The position numbers and the translations under genes were made by a program. This document shows, one piece after another, positions 11,575-25,474 of a stretch of 64,000 bases of DNA. How positions within the stretch are numbered: position 1 is the stretch's first letter; every line of letters begins with the position of its first letter. The DNA comes from Ophioceras dolichostomum (Eukaryota > Ascomycota > Sordariomycetes > Magnaporthales > Ophioceraceae): contig PYST01000108.1 of NCBI GenBank assembly GCA_003049485.1, forward strand, positions 771 through 64,770, given 5' to 3'. Below the pieces are notes generated by a model that worked only from the letters and a program-made list of their open reading frames with translations, ran no database searches and was not told the DNA's origin.

Positions 11575-12997
11575 ACAAGGAAAGAAGGAGCCGAATACCA
11601 AAGAACAATGAAGAGAGTAGCCAGAGGAACTCCAATACCCTTACTTTCACTCCTTTTATAACGTACAATGAGTGAGGAGGTAGGGGTACGGGGAAAACCA
11701 AGCCATAACCCAACCAACAGCCCCCTACATGCATGCTGCGAGGGAGAGAGTTCGGCAAAAGAGCAATGCGAGATTGCCAACAGCAGACCAACAAAACAAA
11801 AACAAGGGTCCTTAATGAAGTGATAGGCAAACATCTCGATCGACTCAACGGCCCGCTGGTCATTTTTAGAAGAAAAGCATCACATGGAGGGAGGATACTT
11901 AGGTAACAGAAAGACCGAAGCAAACAACGACCCACCTTTCCTGTGCATCTCCGACCGCCGTGACGCCCTACTGTTGTTCCTCCTCCTCCTCCTCCTCTGT
12001 ACAGTAGCTTGAGTCGTGATACGGTGGGGAACGGCCATACCCGCCCGCCCGCCCTCGCCTCACCTGGCCGCCCCCGCGGACAAGGCGACCGACCGAGGAT
12101 CCCCACCCCGCCGCACACAGAAGCATCGAGACCAGCTAGTATGTGTGCGGCGGTGACTGCGCGCGCTGTGTGTGTGTGTGTGTGTGCGTGCGTCTTGGCT
12201 TCCCCTTTCGGATGGAGGAGGGACAGCGGCACAGAAAAACCCCGTTCCGCTAGCTAGCACTGCTAGCTACACCAACAACCGGGTAGAGAACGGCTGGGAC
12301 TTCCCATTTCTGAAGACCCTACAAAAAAGATGAAAATAGTTTAGTTCCGTGCTTGCCGAGACCGGAGAGGGGGGGAGGAGAGGAGATTTCCCCTGTTCAG
12401 ATGAGTTGAACGAGCTCGCCAACACCGCTGTTGTTGTTGTTGCTCATACCTCCACTTGGGGTTTGCTTTGCCTCACACGCACGCTCCCTGTCAAGAAGAA
12501 AACCACAGGAGAAAATGCGTCTTGGCTTCCTTTTTGGGCTTAGCTTACCTGCTGACACATCATCCATGCTCTCTCCACCGAGCCATCATCCGTCGGCTGG
12601 CTTTCGCTGTTCTAGACCAGTCTGTTCTTCTTCGAAAGATGATGACTCCCGTCCTTCTGGATTTCAAATCGGAGATGATTCGAAATCATCAGGAGGGAAG
12701 AGAGCCGAGCAGGAGGACAAGGCAGGCAGGACAGATCAGGAAGCCAAGACACAATTTTCTCAAAAGACTGAGCCGTGAGCCGCGGAACCATCATCACATT
12801 CTCGCTACCACCACAACAACTGACTTCTCAACCATCCGCACGCTTCTTTACATCTGATAGCCGAAATTTCCATTACTCCGCCCCTTTCTCATCAGAACTC
12901 CTTTTTAACATAATCTCGGCCGTACCAGGATCTCGGGCCGGGCCAACCCAACTTCCGGGAAACCCGGCAGGCAGCCAGCCTGCCTGCCTGAAGGGGG
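11575..12997. other. Divergent intergenic region between MFS exporter and acr-2-like regulator
   Basis: About 1.4 kb with no convincing gene, although long chance frames exist on the minus strand. It contains a pure (TG)10 run at 12167-12186 and pyrimidine-rich stretches, and is expected to hold both promoters. Confidence 0.5.
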
Positions 12998-15869
<2,872 letters not shown>

Positions 15870-15991
15870 CATCTGACCTGCTTCAGGATTTGTAACAACA
15901 TCCCCGACATAAATGAACAGCGATTCATATCTTGGCCGTGATCGTTCATCATTTCTCATCCGCTTCACAAGCCTCCTCCTCCCCCGCGAAA

Positions 15992-17273
15992 TCACGCAAG
16001 AATCGCCTCTATCTGCTCATGCCTCGCTAAGGCATCCTCAAACGTAACCAGATGCTCATAGTCCCCCTCCGCGAACGCCTCATAGAGCGAGCCCACGCTC
16101 CTGGCGTTGATATACAGCTCCTTCTGCCAGTCGGTCCACCCCCACTCGACGGTCTCGACCTCGCCCGACGCGAAGTCGTGCGCCTCGATCACGATCCTGG
16201 GCTCCGGGACGGCGAAGGCGCCCAGAGAGGTGCCGTCCTTGGACGTCAGGCGGATCTCGCCCTTCTCGCCCGAGACGGTCCACACCAAGGGAGCCTCTCC
16301 CGGGAAAGGGGGCCCCTTGCGGAAGCGGGCTGAGAAGGTGGCGACGCCGCCAGCCTCCGTGACAGGGACCGCGGCGGCTGGGTGGATCTTGCCGGCGATG
16401 GTGACGAGGTCCGGCACGTCGGAAACGACCGTCTCGACGACCGCGCCGCCGGAGGCCGGGTCGGTGATTTTCACCTCTGGGCGCTGGATCTGGTGCGTGG
16501 CCTTGATGTCGACGACTTCGCCAAGCACGTGCTGGATTTGATCGAACACTGTGATGGTGTGCGATTATCGAGTTCTGTCAGCACAGCGCACCAAACACGT
16601 GGATCCTGGCAGATTCGTGAAGAGGTTGGGGAGAAGAGGTTTCTGTATGGCTGGGTTTCAACTTACGATGCGCGAACCCAATAGTCACGATGTTCCCACC
16701 AGTCGACTTGTCCGAGAAGTACTTCAGCCCCGTCGGCAGCGCATCCCTCGCATTCGTGCCCCCCGAGGCCTTGAACTCAGAGCTCAGCACCTTCCCGATC
16801 CTGGCCCCCTCATTTTCCCTCAACAGCTCCCTCACCTTCAGCACCGCGGGCGAGAACCTGCCCTGCAGGCCCACCACGGTCTTCGAGCCCCCCTTCTTGG
16901 CCGCATCCACCAGCTCGCGCGCGTGTTTGGCGTCCTGCGCAAGCGGCCACTCGACGTAGACATCCTTGCCGGCCCGCGCAGCAGGTAAAGCGCTGGAGTA
17001 GTGCACGTCGACGCGCGTGTTGACAACTACGAGCTGCACGTCCGGGTCGGCGGCCAGCTGGGCCGGGTCGCCGTAGGCGCGGACCTTGGACGGGTCGAGG
17101 TTGTAGGCCGTGATGGCGCGCTTGGCGGCGTCCTCGGACGAGTTGAGGAGGGCCACGATCTGGTAGCGGGCGAGGCCTCGGGCGGAGAGGAGGTAGGGGA
17201 GGTGCGCGTTGGAGGCCCAGGAGGTTTTGGCGTTGGAGGAGAGGCCTACGAGGGCGATGCGGATGGGAGCCAT
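15992..17273 (-). CDS. GFO/IDH/MocA-family protein, Gal80-like
   Basis: Two exons (17273-16667 and 16548-15992) with donor GTAAGT and acceptor CACAG encode 387 aa in frame. The N-terminus is a Rossmann fold: IRIALVGLSSNAK, later VNTRVDVHYSSALPAARAGK. At residues 108-111 the usual EKP of active dehydrogenases is EWPL, as in Gal80-type proteins, so the catalytic Lys is absent. The C-terminal half is the alpha/beta substrate domain (FRKGPPFPGEAPLVWTVSG and GWTDWQKELYINAR). Relatives are NAD(P)-binding sugar dehydrogenases or regulators. Given EWPL, a ligand-sensing or non-classical oxidoreductase role is as likely as catalysis. It runs convergent with the ACR-2-like gene, 122 bp apart at the 3' ends. 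Confidence 0.85.
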
Positions 17274-17373
17274 TGCGGGATAGATGGGATGGATGTTTGT
17301 CGTAGGTGAGGTCGTGCAAGGGACGATAGGGGTAATGTGGCAGGTTGCAGTCAAGAGGCTTAGTCGATGAGTG

Positions 17374-17380
17374 TTTTATA
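17374..17380 (-). promoter_or_regulatory. TATA-like box of the Gal80-like gene
   Basis: TATAAAA on the minus strand, about 100 bp upstream of the ATG at 17273. Assigned by position. Confidence 0.45.
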
Positions 17381-17990
17381 AGATGCGATCGTGTCTGCTC
17401 TCCTTGACTCGAGAGTTCCTCTGATCGTAACAGGCCGTTCTTGATGGGAGTCGACTCTCCTTTTATGTTCCGTCGTGTGCAAGAGGTCGATGTAGATGCC
17501 TCAGGCTCTGATTTCTAATCAACCTTGATGATGCAATCCTCGCATGCAATCCTACAACATCCCAAATGAGACATGTCTTTCGATCTAACTCTGGAGCATC
17601 GGCAATTTCTACCCGTAGAATTTGTAAGCTACCTCTATTTGGAAGCCTTAGACAAGGCTGCCGGTTTTAGCGTCGTCAGGAGTGTCCTGTCTCGGGTCTT
17701 GTACTGTGAAACCTTGGTGATCCGTCCGGGACGAGCACTTGGCGCCGCGGTGTATCTTGTCAGGGTCGGCCACAGGCTCTCGCTTACCTACTCCACGGAG
17801 CACCATGGCGGCCGCGGATCTGGGCGTCGATCCTTCGAACGTCGCGAGAGTGGCTGGAGCCTCGACAACTCCCAGCAGCCATCCGTCGCAATCAAAGCTA
17901 CCTGTAGCACTCACCAAAGCAAGGCTATCCATCACTTGGCGTTCAAAATCAAGGTGGCCATAGCTACACTTCAAGATACCGACTAGCGGA
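17381..17990. other. Divergent intergenic region
   Basis: Spacer between the Gal80-like gene (-) and the 2EXR/F-box-like gene (+). Only short frames; no gene seen. Confidence 0.5.
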
Positions 17991-18682
17991 ATGGCGCGTG
18001 GGCTGTTAGACATCCCACGCGAAGTGCGGGACAAGATCTACGATGAGGTGCTCCAAAGCCTGCTCCCGGCGCCGGAGTACTCGAAGGAGGATGACTCGGA
18101 CCCCGCCGCACAGCGCGAGCTGCTAGCGGACGTGGACTACCACGGCTACGGCCACGGCAAAAGGATAGAGTGGCAGACGCGTTCCTCCGCAGTTCCTCAT
18201 CCCTTCACCCAGCTCCTGCTCGTCAATCGGCAAGTGCGCGCCGAGGCTCTCGACGCCCGACGACGCGCCGGCAAGGTTGTCGTCGTGGCAGACATCATGC
18301 TCGCCGACGAAGCCAAGCTGCTCCCCACAATTCTTTCCGCGCCGCCGCCGCCGCCGCCGCCGCAACAACAACAACAACAACACTTCGACGTCGTGCGCGC
18401 CCAGGTCCGCGTCGTGGGGCTGGCGCCGCCCGAAAGCTTCCCCAGCAACGAGGACCCCACTTCCACCGGCAGGGCCAACGACGCCCTCTGGCGCAGGAGG
18501 GGCGGCGCCATCTGGCACGGAGGCGGCGACAGCGACATGCCGGCCGCGACCTGGATGTTCTACGACCTCCTCCAGCGCTTCCTCAAGGTGGGGCCTCGTC
18601 TGCGGCAGGGCCCCGACCGCGCGCAGTCGAGCACGGTCTGGGAGCGCTCGGTCGGAGGCGCCGTCGGGGGTGCCGATGAGTC

Positions 18683-18713
<31 letters not shown>

Positions 18714-19322
18714 GACCCGACAGACAACAGGCACATCACCATCTCGACTCTCCAGATCGACGTGCTCAGCCCCGCAGACCCCTCCCTCCTCGCGCCCGCG
18801 GACGGATCCGCCACCGGCTCCTGGAGCTGGCTGATGCTGCGCATGCTGGGCCCAAGGCCCGGCTCGTTCACGGCCGAGGAGGCCGCGCAGCAGATGCTGC
18901 AGATGCGGCCCGAGTGGCTCGCGCGCTGGCTGGCGAGCCACATCGACCGGCTGCTATGCATGGACTTCCGCACAATGGAGTGGGGCGCGCTGTTGTTCGA
19001 GCGCGTGGGCCGCATCAGGGTCACGGTCGACGGGCGCGCTGTGGACAAGCCTGGCACGGTGCCGGGCATGCAGGGCAGGCCGGGGAAGCAGCAGCAGCAG
19101 CTGGGCGAGTTCGATCTGGCGAGGCATATCCACCGGATCCCCGTGCCGAAGAACGCGGGCGCGAATCCGTTTGGGTATTATTTGAGGGTCGAGAGGGCCG
19201 AGTGGTTCGAGCGGTGGAAGGCGAATGTTGTGGAGCAGAGGAGGAGGGATGGGCTGGGCGTTGCGGAGGATGCTGGGGAGGAGGAGCCGGTCAAGATGAG
19301 AACTATTTCTAACGGTCTTTGA
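17991..19322 (+). CDS. 2EXR/F-box-like fungal protein, function unknown
   Basis: A single open frame of 443 aa. The N-terminus GLLDIPREVRDKIYDEVLQ and the later LLVNRQVRAEALDARR are the hallmarks of the fungal 2EXR/F-box-like family (a short leucine/isoleucine-rich helix followed by NRQ-x-RAEA). The middle contains homopolymers: eight prolines, a Gln run and about nine serines, all codon repeats (CCG, CAA, TCG). These indicate flexible loops and replication slippage. The C-terminal half is rich in Trp/Arg and has no identified domain. These proteins are numerous in filamentous fungi and mostly uncharacterised; no function is assigned. It is intronless, and the start is the only ATG giving the full motif. 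Confidence 0.75.
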
Positions 19323-19787
19323 GGTGCATTTGGAAGACCTCTGTGTCAACGAACGGTGCCCTGAGATGGCCTCTAGCTGTTTCGAAGTTAATCTCGGTAT
19401 CGCCAAATAGCCGCCAATCCTTTGCCTCGCGCACCTGAGTCAAATCATTATCATGAGGAGCTGTAGTAAGGTACCAAAATTCGTCCCCCTCCATGGTCCA
19501 TTACTGTAGCATGCTGAAAGCATTGGTGCGGAATGTAGTCACTTCGGCGGAAAGTGCTAGCCACGTCGTCAGAGGTACTTACCCGGGTGTATCTTGTTGT
19601 ATGGTATACTCACCCGGAAGCGCCTTATTTAAGGTTCTTACCCTGAAGTGCCTTGATCCCTTTTCTCCAAAATCTTATAAGCCGAGAGCACGAGATGTGT
19701 AGACCCAATGATCAAGACATGCGGCCCGAGTGATGATGACCTCCCTGTCCTCTCATCACCATAAGCCTCAGCTAACAGCATCGCCTC
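19323..19787. other. Convergent 3' spacer
   Basis: Spacer between the 2EXR-like gene and the decayed folylpolyglutamate synthase relative. A 61-codon minus-strand frame (19309-19494) overlaps the end of the upstream gene and was not accepted. Confidence 0.45.
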
Positions 19788-21118
19788 CTAAACAGACGCA
19801 GAGATAGCAACTCTCGGAGAACCACACATCCCTTCCCACAACTTGGCAGTTTCCATGGCAAGTCTACGGCCGAACATGATAGAGCCCGTGACACTATGCA
19901 GGTGGCCGGCGAGGATGACCCGGTCGAACTCGAAATCCAGCTGGTGACAGTGACGGACAGCGGCGCCGATGCACGCGGCCGTGTCCCGATGGAGGGACTG
20001 GTGGCCAAATATCGAAGTCCTCCTTCGGCGACTCGGTGGAACGTCGGGCGAGACGACGCCGTGGTCATCTTTTTCACCTCGGACTTTGTCGGCTTCGGCG
20101 TCGGACCGTCGCACTTCAGACGCGAACCAGTCAATAGCCACGGGAACACTCATCTCGTTGTGCGCGCTGTCGAGATACCACCGATTGTTGCGGGGCTTCC
20201 CAGCACCACTACTAGGTATTTCGATCAGGTGGAAGCGGCCCGGCCATTCGTAGATCCGAACAGCCTCGACCACGTCCCCGTGGCTTAATGTGGTCCTGTT
20301 ATGGCGCTGGCCAAGATACGCATTGCAAAGCTCGATGGCCAGTGCTAAGTTCCTGCGCTGCTCTGGTAGAAGCAGCTGTGCACTGCTCGGTAAGCTGGCA
20401 ACGAAGGACGGAGGACACGGCTCTACCAAGGTTAGCGGGCACCCGAGCGTGGCCGCCTCGACCTCCAGCTGTTCGTAGGCCTCCAGAAGCTGCGGCACCG
20501 AAAACGCACGGCAGCCAGACTTCATGATCCCCGCCTTGTGCCACGCGATGTCTCTGATGCTGGTGCCGAGCTGCGAGACGTGGTCGAGGCCGATGGTGTT
20601 GAATCCGCACGCCACGGTGGCGTCGTCCCACATATTTGTCGCATCCTCGCGGCCCCCGGCATGGACCTCGTAGACGGCAACGGAAACGCCGATGTGCTTG
20701 AAGATGTCGGCCGAGAGGAGCGCCAGCAGCTGCAGGTAGCCGGGCATCTCGTCCCGATCGCCGCCGACGTGGTCTGGAATCGTCTCCCACACGTGGAAGA
20801 AACGATCGGCGGTGGCCTCGTCGATGGGATCGAAGTTGATGCGGATTCGATCGCGCTCTTCCTCGAGCTTCAGGGAGTTGCAGAGCCCGATCTTTGCGGA
20901 GATGATCTCGACTTGAAGTGCGAGCGCAGAAGAGCATCGGCCCAGGCGCAGGTGCCGCCTTTTCCTTTGGTTCCAGTGTCGTGAATCACGTCGAATGGTT
21001 TTTCCTATGATATTGAGCATCGTTAGGAACCGAAGTGAGGGATGGGGCAGGTAAAGTAGGAGGTAGCTCAGTGCAACCCACGTACATTAAGCGCCAGAAT
21101 CTCAAGCCATCCTTTCAT
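19788..21118 (-). pseudogene. Folylpolyglutamate synthase (FPGS)-like gene, frameshifted
   Basis: The long frame 20900-19788 carries FPGS features: RDRIRINFDPI, HVSQLGTSIRDIAWHKAGIMK, NLALAIELCNAYL, YLDSAHNEMS and VILAGHLHSVTGS. The ATP-binding loop lies upstream in another frame, at about 21005-20960: FDVIHDTGTKGKGGTCAW. An intron ending catag at about 21005 and an exon beginning MKGWLEIL (21118) fit in front of it. The two frames are offset by one base near 20905-20890, with no room for an intron, so the gene is broken or the sequence has an indel error. Key motifs are altered: the P-loop Ser is Gly, and the usual TSPHL reads NSLKL. FPGS adds glutamates to folates. This copy is probably a non-essential paralogue in decay. 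Possible further exons extend to about 21285. Confidence 0.7.
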
Positions 21119-21285
21119 TCCCTAGTTATTAGGGCGACGGGGACGCCTTTTTGCAGCCGTTGGCCAAACCGAAGCGCCCCGGAATCTAGAAGTGAGACGA
21201 CGGACGGCCTCCTTCTGTACAGTTAGGGCACACCGTACCTACAGTAAATATCGGAATGCAACGGTAACTCACCCTATAAGACATT

Positions 21286-23191
21286 ATTGGAAGGCGCTGC
21301 GGCCAGAGGTCTCAAGCAGTCCCAGCAAGCGGAGCAGCCGTGAGATGGCGACTAAGCTGCAGGTTTCAGGGAAAATGAAAGAGAAAATACGGCCAGACGT
21401 GACGAGGTATTGTCGCCGATAAACATTATTTACCGAACCATATAATCAATTGAATGGAAGCAACAGTTCGTGTGTCCGATGTTCCGGTTGGTGACTGCAA
21501 GCGGCGTCGGTGACCATCAAAAGAGCCACCAATCTTCCAAAGCTAGATTTTTGAATAAATCGACAAACCACAATTTGGACGACAGGCGGGTTATTTTTTT
21601 TTAGATCCCTCACGGTGCTGCTACCGACTCATTGTAGACAACCAATACGGCAGATCGTCCGATGTGTGAGTTTGAATGACGGGCACAATATGCTCAAACA
21701 CTGGACCAAAAGGATGTTCGCACCCTCACCAGTAGGTAGGTACCAATCAGGGTTCAAGACACTGGAGCTCCGAGGACCTGAGCTTCTCTTAAAGCTTTTC
21801 TAAAATCTTGTTCTGAGATCGCGAAGTGCTCAGCACCATCAACTGATGATGAAATACAGGTGTGGCCTAGATTGATGATGACTGCTAACCCCTGAGCCCC
21901 ACGGACTGTCACGACATGAAAATCCACGGCTCTAATCAAGTCCAAACTCGATCCCATGGGTGGCCGATCACAATGGGCTTATCTGCGCTCTATCCTCGGC
22001 CGATCCCTCTCCCGTACAATCTCTTCCACTAGGCACAACGGTTCGACCTAACAACGACATGCATCAAGCCCGAATACTGCGCGAGCCCGCTCAAATTTCT
22101 TTCTGGTTTCAAACGGAGGAGCCTTGGGCACTGACGGTCCTAATACTAGGAAAGCTAAGCCGCTATATTGGCCCTTCTTCCAGTATGCCTCACAGAAACC
22201 GTATGTGAACCAAGTCATTCCTTTCGATCTACTATCTCGGCCCGCACTTGTCTGGGCGGGTGAGTTAGAAGTCCCTAGCCCGTGCTGTATAAGACCGAAA
22301 GACCATATCCTCCTCCTACCCGTCCCCTCTTATTCTCCCGCGAACAGTAGTCACTTGGGATCCCCTTGTCACTTAACCATGCAGACTGCACTTATATTCA
22401 GACCTGTGTCGACAGTACTCCACTAACCAGGCCTCGTAACAGAGGTTTTGGCAAACAGGGGCCCTATGGCAAAACGGCCGCAGAACATCTCAACCCTTTT
22501 CAAAAGTACGAGTGGGAAATTCCAGGGATGAAAGATGAGAAAAACGGCATAGCGAACATGGAGAGAACTCAGGGGCTAGTTATAATGGACGAGCACCTTG
22601 TGTATCTCGGTCATCACGCCTTGGATATCGGTACTTACAGCGGAGTACACTCTCTCGTCCGAAGTATTTAAATTTGTCAATAGAATGTTCATAATCTGGG
22701 CTTAACCCTCTTTGTCGGGCTAGACCTATCAGACAGTAAGGGTATCGACGCCGTCAACTTAAAAGGAAATCTATCACTTATCCACTCAGTTCCCCAGTGG
22801 ATCTGGACTGGGTATGCGCAGATCATCCGCCTTATCACTCGGCATGTTTCTCAAGAGACTTCTTATCGAATCTCCAAGGGCTCCCTCTTAGTTATCGACA
22901 GACTCTTTCTTGTTGTACGTAAGGCTTTGGCCCGTTTGGACTCGGTTAATCTTCCCCTGGACGGGAGCTTGCGGGTAGCGGAAATACGATATATGGAAGC
23001 CCCTTTTCTCATTCGTTTCCTCGCAATACCTCCGATCCCCGACTGGCGTATTACTGATATTGCCCCTTTCAATGAAAAGTTGCCTTCCGAAACCTCCTTG
23101 AATCCCATCGGCGTGCCCTGGAGTACATCTCAACCGGCTAAACATACGCCTATCATATCCAAACAAAACCCCGTGTACACTTCATCATCAT
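21286..23191. other. Gene-poor region
   Basis: About 1.9 kb with only short, unrelated frames and many scattered stops on both strands. The aspect is of old, decayed sequence; I see no terminal repeats or transposase motifs. No supported gene. Confidence 0.45.
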
Positions 23192-23840
23192 TCACTCGTC
23201 ACTTTCGCCAATTACCCTCTCCCCCCTCCCCAACATCGGCATGCTCTCCGGATCCGTGAACCCCTTGATCTCATTCCCACACCACTCATGCGACGACTTC
23301 TCTCCGGGCAGCAGTGCCCTAGCGAACCCTCCCTTCGGCACGTCCTTTCCCTCCTCCCCTTCACCAGCGCCCTCTCCCCACAGGTACAGCGGGTCGATCG
23401 TGCCGACGGTGAAGCTGCACCTATCGTTCACATCGTGCTTCCAGTACATCCACGAGCCGCAGGCGCCGCAGAAGGTGCGCGCGGCCTGGGGCGTGCAGCG
23501 GTGCTCTTTGAGGGTGGAGGGCTCCTTCTCCCACTTGAAGGCGGAGAAGGGCGCGATCTGGTGGTAGATGAAGACTAGGGCTGAGGTGTTGCGTCGGCAC
23601 TGCGTGCATTGGCATGTTCCTTTCTGAGGACAGGTGAGGTGAGGTGGATGTCAGCTAATGTGTGCGCGCAGCTGAAGGTTCGTGGGAAGATGGCAGGAGT
23701 AAGTGATGCTGATGGGATCAACATACGCGGTCGTCGAAGTCGTGTTCAGGCGGGAAGTCGACTCTGTAGCGCAGCGTGCCGCAGAGGCAACCGCCAGTGA
23801 TGAACTTCGGCTTGGGATAATCGGATCCTGTTGACGCCAT
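23192..23840 (-). CDS. GFA-domain (glutathione-dependent formaldehyde-activating/CENP-V type) zinc protein
   Basis: Two exons (23840-23727 and 23623-23192), GTATGT donor and CTCAG acceptor, give 181 aa. The zinc-binding pattern of the GFA fold is complete: C18/C20 (GGCLCG), C42-x-C44-x2-C47 (CQCTQC) and C90-x2-C93 (CGACG). TLRYRV and ALVFIYHQIAPFSAF form the beta core. Family members bind zinc; bacterial Gfa was named for condensing formaldehyde with glutathione, but fungal members mostly lack proven substrates. The protein is likely cytosolic. A TATA-like element lies about 120 bp upstream. Intact by length and motif content; the substrate is undetermined. Confidence 0.88.
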
Positions 23841-23960
23841 CCTTGACTCCAGTTCTGCGTTTCGTTGTAAATATTCTTGGTTCTGGGCTACAGTTGTGTT
23901 GCGAGATTGGCCTCTGGTCACTGCCTTTGCCTCGTCGTCAAGGCCTTCACGAGCTGGAAC

Positions 23961-23967
23961 TTATATA
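23961..23967 (-). promoter_or_regulatory. TATA-like box of the GFA-domain gene
   Basis: TATATAA on the minus strand about 121 bp upstream of the ATG. Position-based. Confidence 0.5.
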
Positions 23968-24551
23968 GACGTGGATGATGCGGATGGACGTCCTCGATAG
24001 ATCGGTCGCCGTCGGCGGCAACCGGAAAGATCAACACTTAGCAACCGAATTAAAACATGACGTACAAGGGCGCAATCTTCAGAGGCTGGATCGTCCTTTT
24101 TTTGTGTCGTTGGCGCCCTAGTGGCGCTGCGGGGTGCGCCACTGCAGCTGAGGCTCTTCGTGACAACATCGCTCGGCTGGCGGCTGTTGCACCCGGTTTA
24201 GTGCGGGGCTTCACAGCGCTTGGGGTATATCAACGTGCTACCGCGATCACTGAATCTGGAAGGTGAAAAGTGGTTGCAGGTGGTATGTACTTGGCAATCT
24301 TCATCTACCAGAAAGGGCGTGATATTCACATCGTGTTTCATTCTTGGTGTCTGCTCGTAACTCCGAGACCCTTGGCTCGACCAACGAGGTGGTAGTAATT
24401 ACCATCTCGCAACGTACATGTTGCAATACTATTCGCCCGGTAACTCGTGAGACAGAAAAGACGCTACACTCAATGTGCTCTTTCAAAGATTATTGCCTCA
24501 TTTTATTGCTCCTTGCTTGTGTGTTCCGCAGGAGACGTGAGCCGTCAAGGT
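23968..24551. other. Intergenic region
   Basis: Spacer between the GFA gene and the defensin-like gene. No coding signal seen. Confidence 0.45.
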
Positions 24552-24904
24552 CTAGCTCCCGTACCTGCAAGTGCACTTGCATTGGCCGATAGCGCTTGAA
24601 CCACTTGCGACGCACTGTTAGGCCGTGAACAGAAGATGTTAGCCGCAAGTACCAGCTAAAAACGCGGAGTGATGGTAACAGAATTGCCAAAGGCTGAACC
24701 TACGTAGGAGCCGTTGCAGTTGAGATGGGTGCTGCCCTGTCTGCAGTCGATGTAGCAGTAGTCGCTCAACACAGAGCACGAGATGCGCTTGGCCAGCGTC
24801 GCCGGCTCTGCCACCGCCTCAGCTTCGGGCTGGGGATCGGCGGCGGGGGCGGCGGAGGCCAGAGCCGCGAGGATGGAGACGATGAGAGCGGGCTGGAAAC
24901 GCAT
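24552..24904 (-). CDS. Secreted defensin-like cysteine-rich peptide precursor
   Basis: Two exons: 24904-24704 (67 codons) and 24614-24552 (20 codons plus stop), with a GTAGGT donor and AACAG acceptor, giving 87 aa. Residues 1-19 are a classic signal peptide (ALIVSILAALASA). An acidic Pro/Ala/Glu-rich propeptide follows, ending in LAKR (40), a Kex2 site. The predicted mature peptide (41-87) is 47 aa with eight cysteines. It includes a C-YID-C (CxxxC) pair and a terminal C-K-C-T-C (CxCxC), the spacing expected for a CS-alpha-beta fold. The second exon supplies the last four cysteines, so an unspliced reading would look like an ordinary short frame. Role (antimicrobial or effector-like) is inferred from architecture only. 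A TATA-like box lies about 155 bp upstream. Confidence 0.75.
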
Positions 24905-25474
24905 GGTCGGAGATGAGACTTCAAATTGGGGAGAAGTTTGCGTATGTTTCGCTGGCCTGTGTGAGGTTTCGAAAATGTGACGCAGGAGTTCAGTGGAGGT
25001 TGAGGAGCCTGTTGTCAGGAACTTGCCTACGTGTTTGGAGGGGAGCTGTAAAGGTGACTTTATATTTTCTTTGGGGTTGTCTCCTGCTCGTCCTCCATGC
25101 TAATATCGATCCTCATTGTTGAGATTCGATCACGCTTCGCCATGAAACGTAGCAGTACTACAAGTACTAGTTTCGAGAATCGGAGTAAACTGCCCGGTTT
25201 CTATGGAACGACTACCCGAGGCCGCCGTTACATTGCGTTCCCGAGTCTCCATTATTGAGTCGAAAAGGAACAAGTCTTGAGACTAGAGCTAACACGAAGA
25301 GGTGTATAATAGGGCCGGTTGCGACTGAGGGGTGGTTAATTTTAGACTGTATTGAGCCGAGACATGGGTTTACAATGAGAGGGGAGTTTTGGAGCTACTA
25401 TGTCCCGAGCTCGGATGTCCCGTACTGCGGCAAGTTAGCACGGGTCCCGGAGGACGGAACCGTTCTCCTGACCC
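24905..25474. other. Intergenic region upstream of the defensin-like gene
   Basis: Contains the peptide gene promoter and the 3' flank of the HET gene. No other gene seen. Confidence 0.45.
25058..25064 (-). promoter_or_regulatory. TATA-like box of the defensin-like gene
   Basis: TATAAAG on the minus strand, about 155 bp upstream of the ATG at 24904. Position-based. Confidence 0.45.

Noticed and set aside
11510..12232. 240-aa minus-strand frame upstream of the MFS gene
   Set aside because: Composition is irregular with TG-repeat-derived His-Thr runs, and it covers the divergent promoter region; no family resemblance.
19309..19494. 61-aa minus-strand frame beginning MEGDEFWYLTTAPH
   Set aside because: Overlaps the end of the 2EXR-like gene, is very short and has no recognised domain.
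21286..23191. Possible decayed transposon in the gene-poor stretch
   Set aside because: No terminal repeats, target duplications or transposase/reverse-transcriptase motifs could be seen; a base-composition (RIP index) calculation would be needed.
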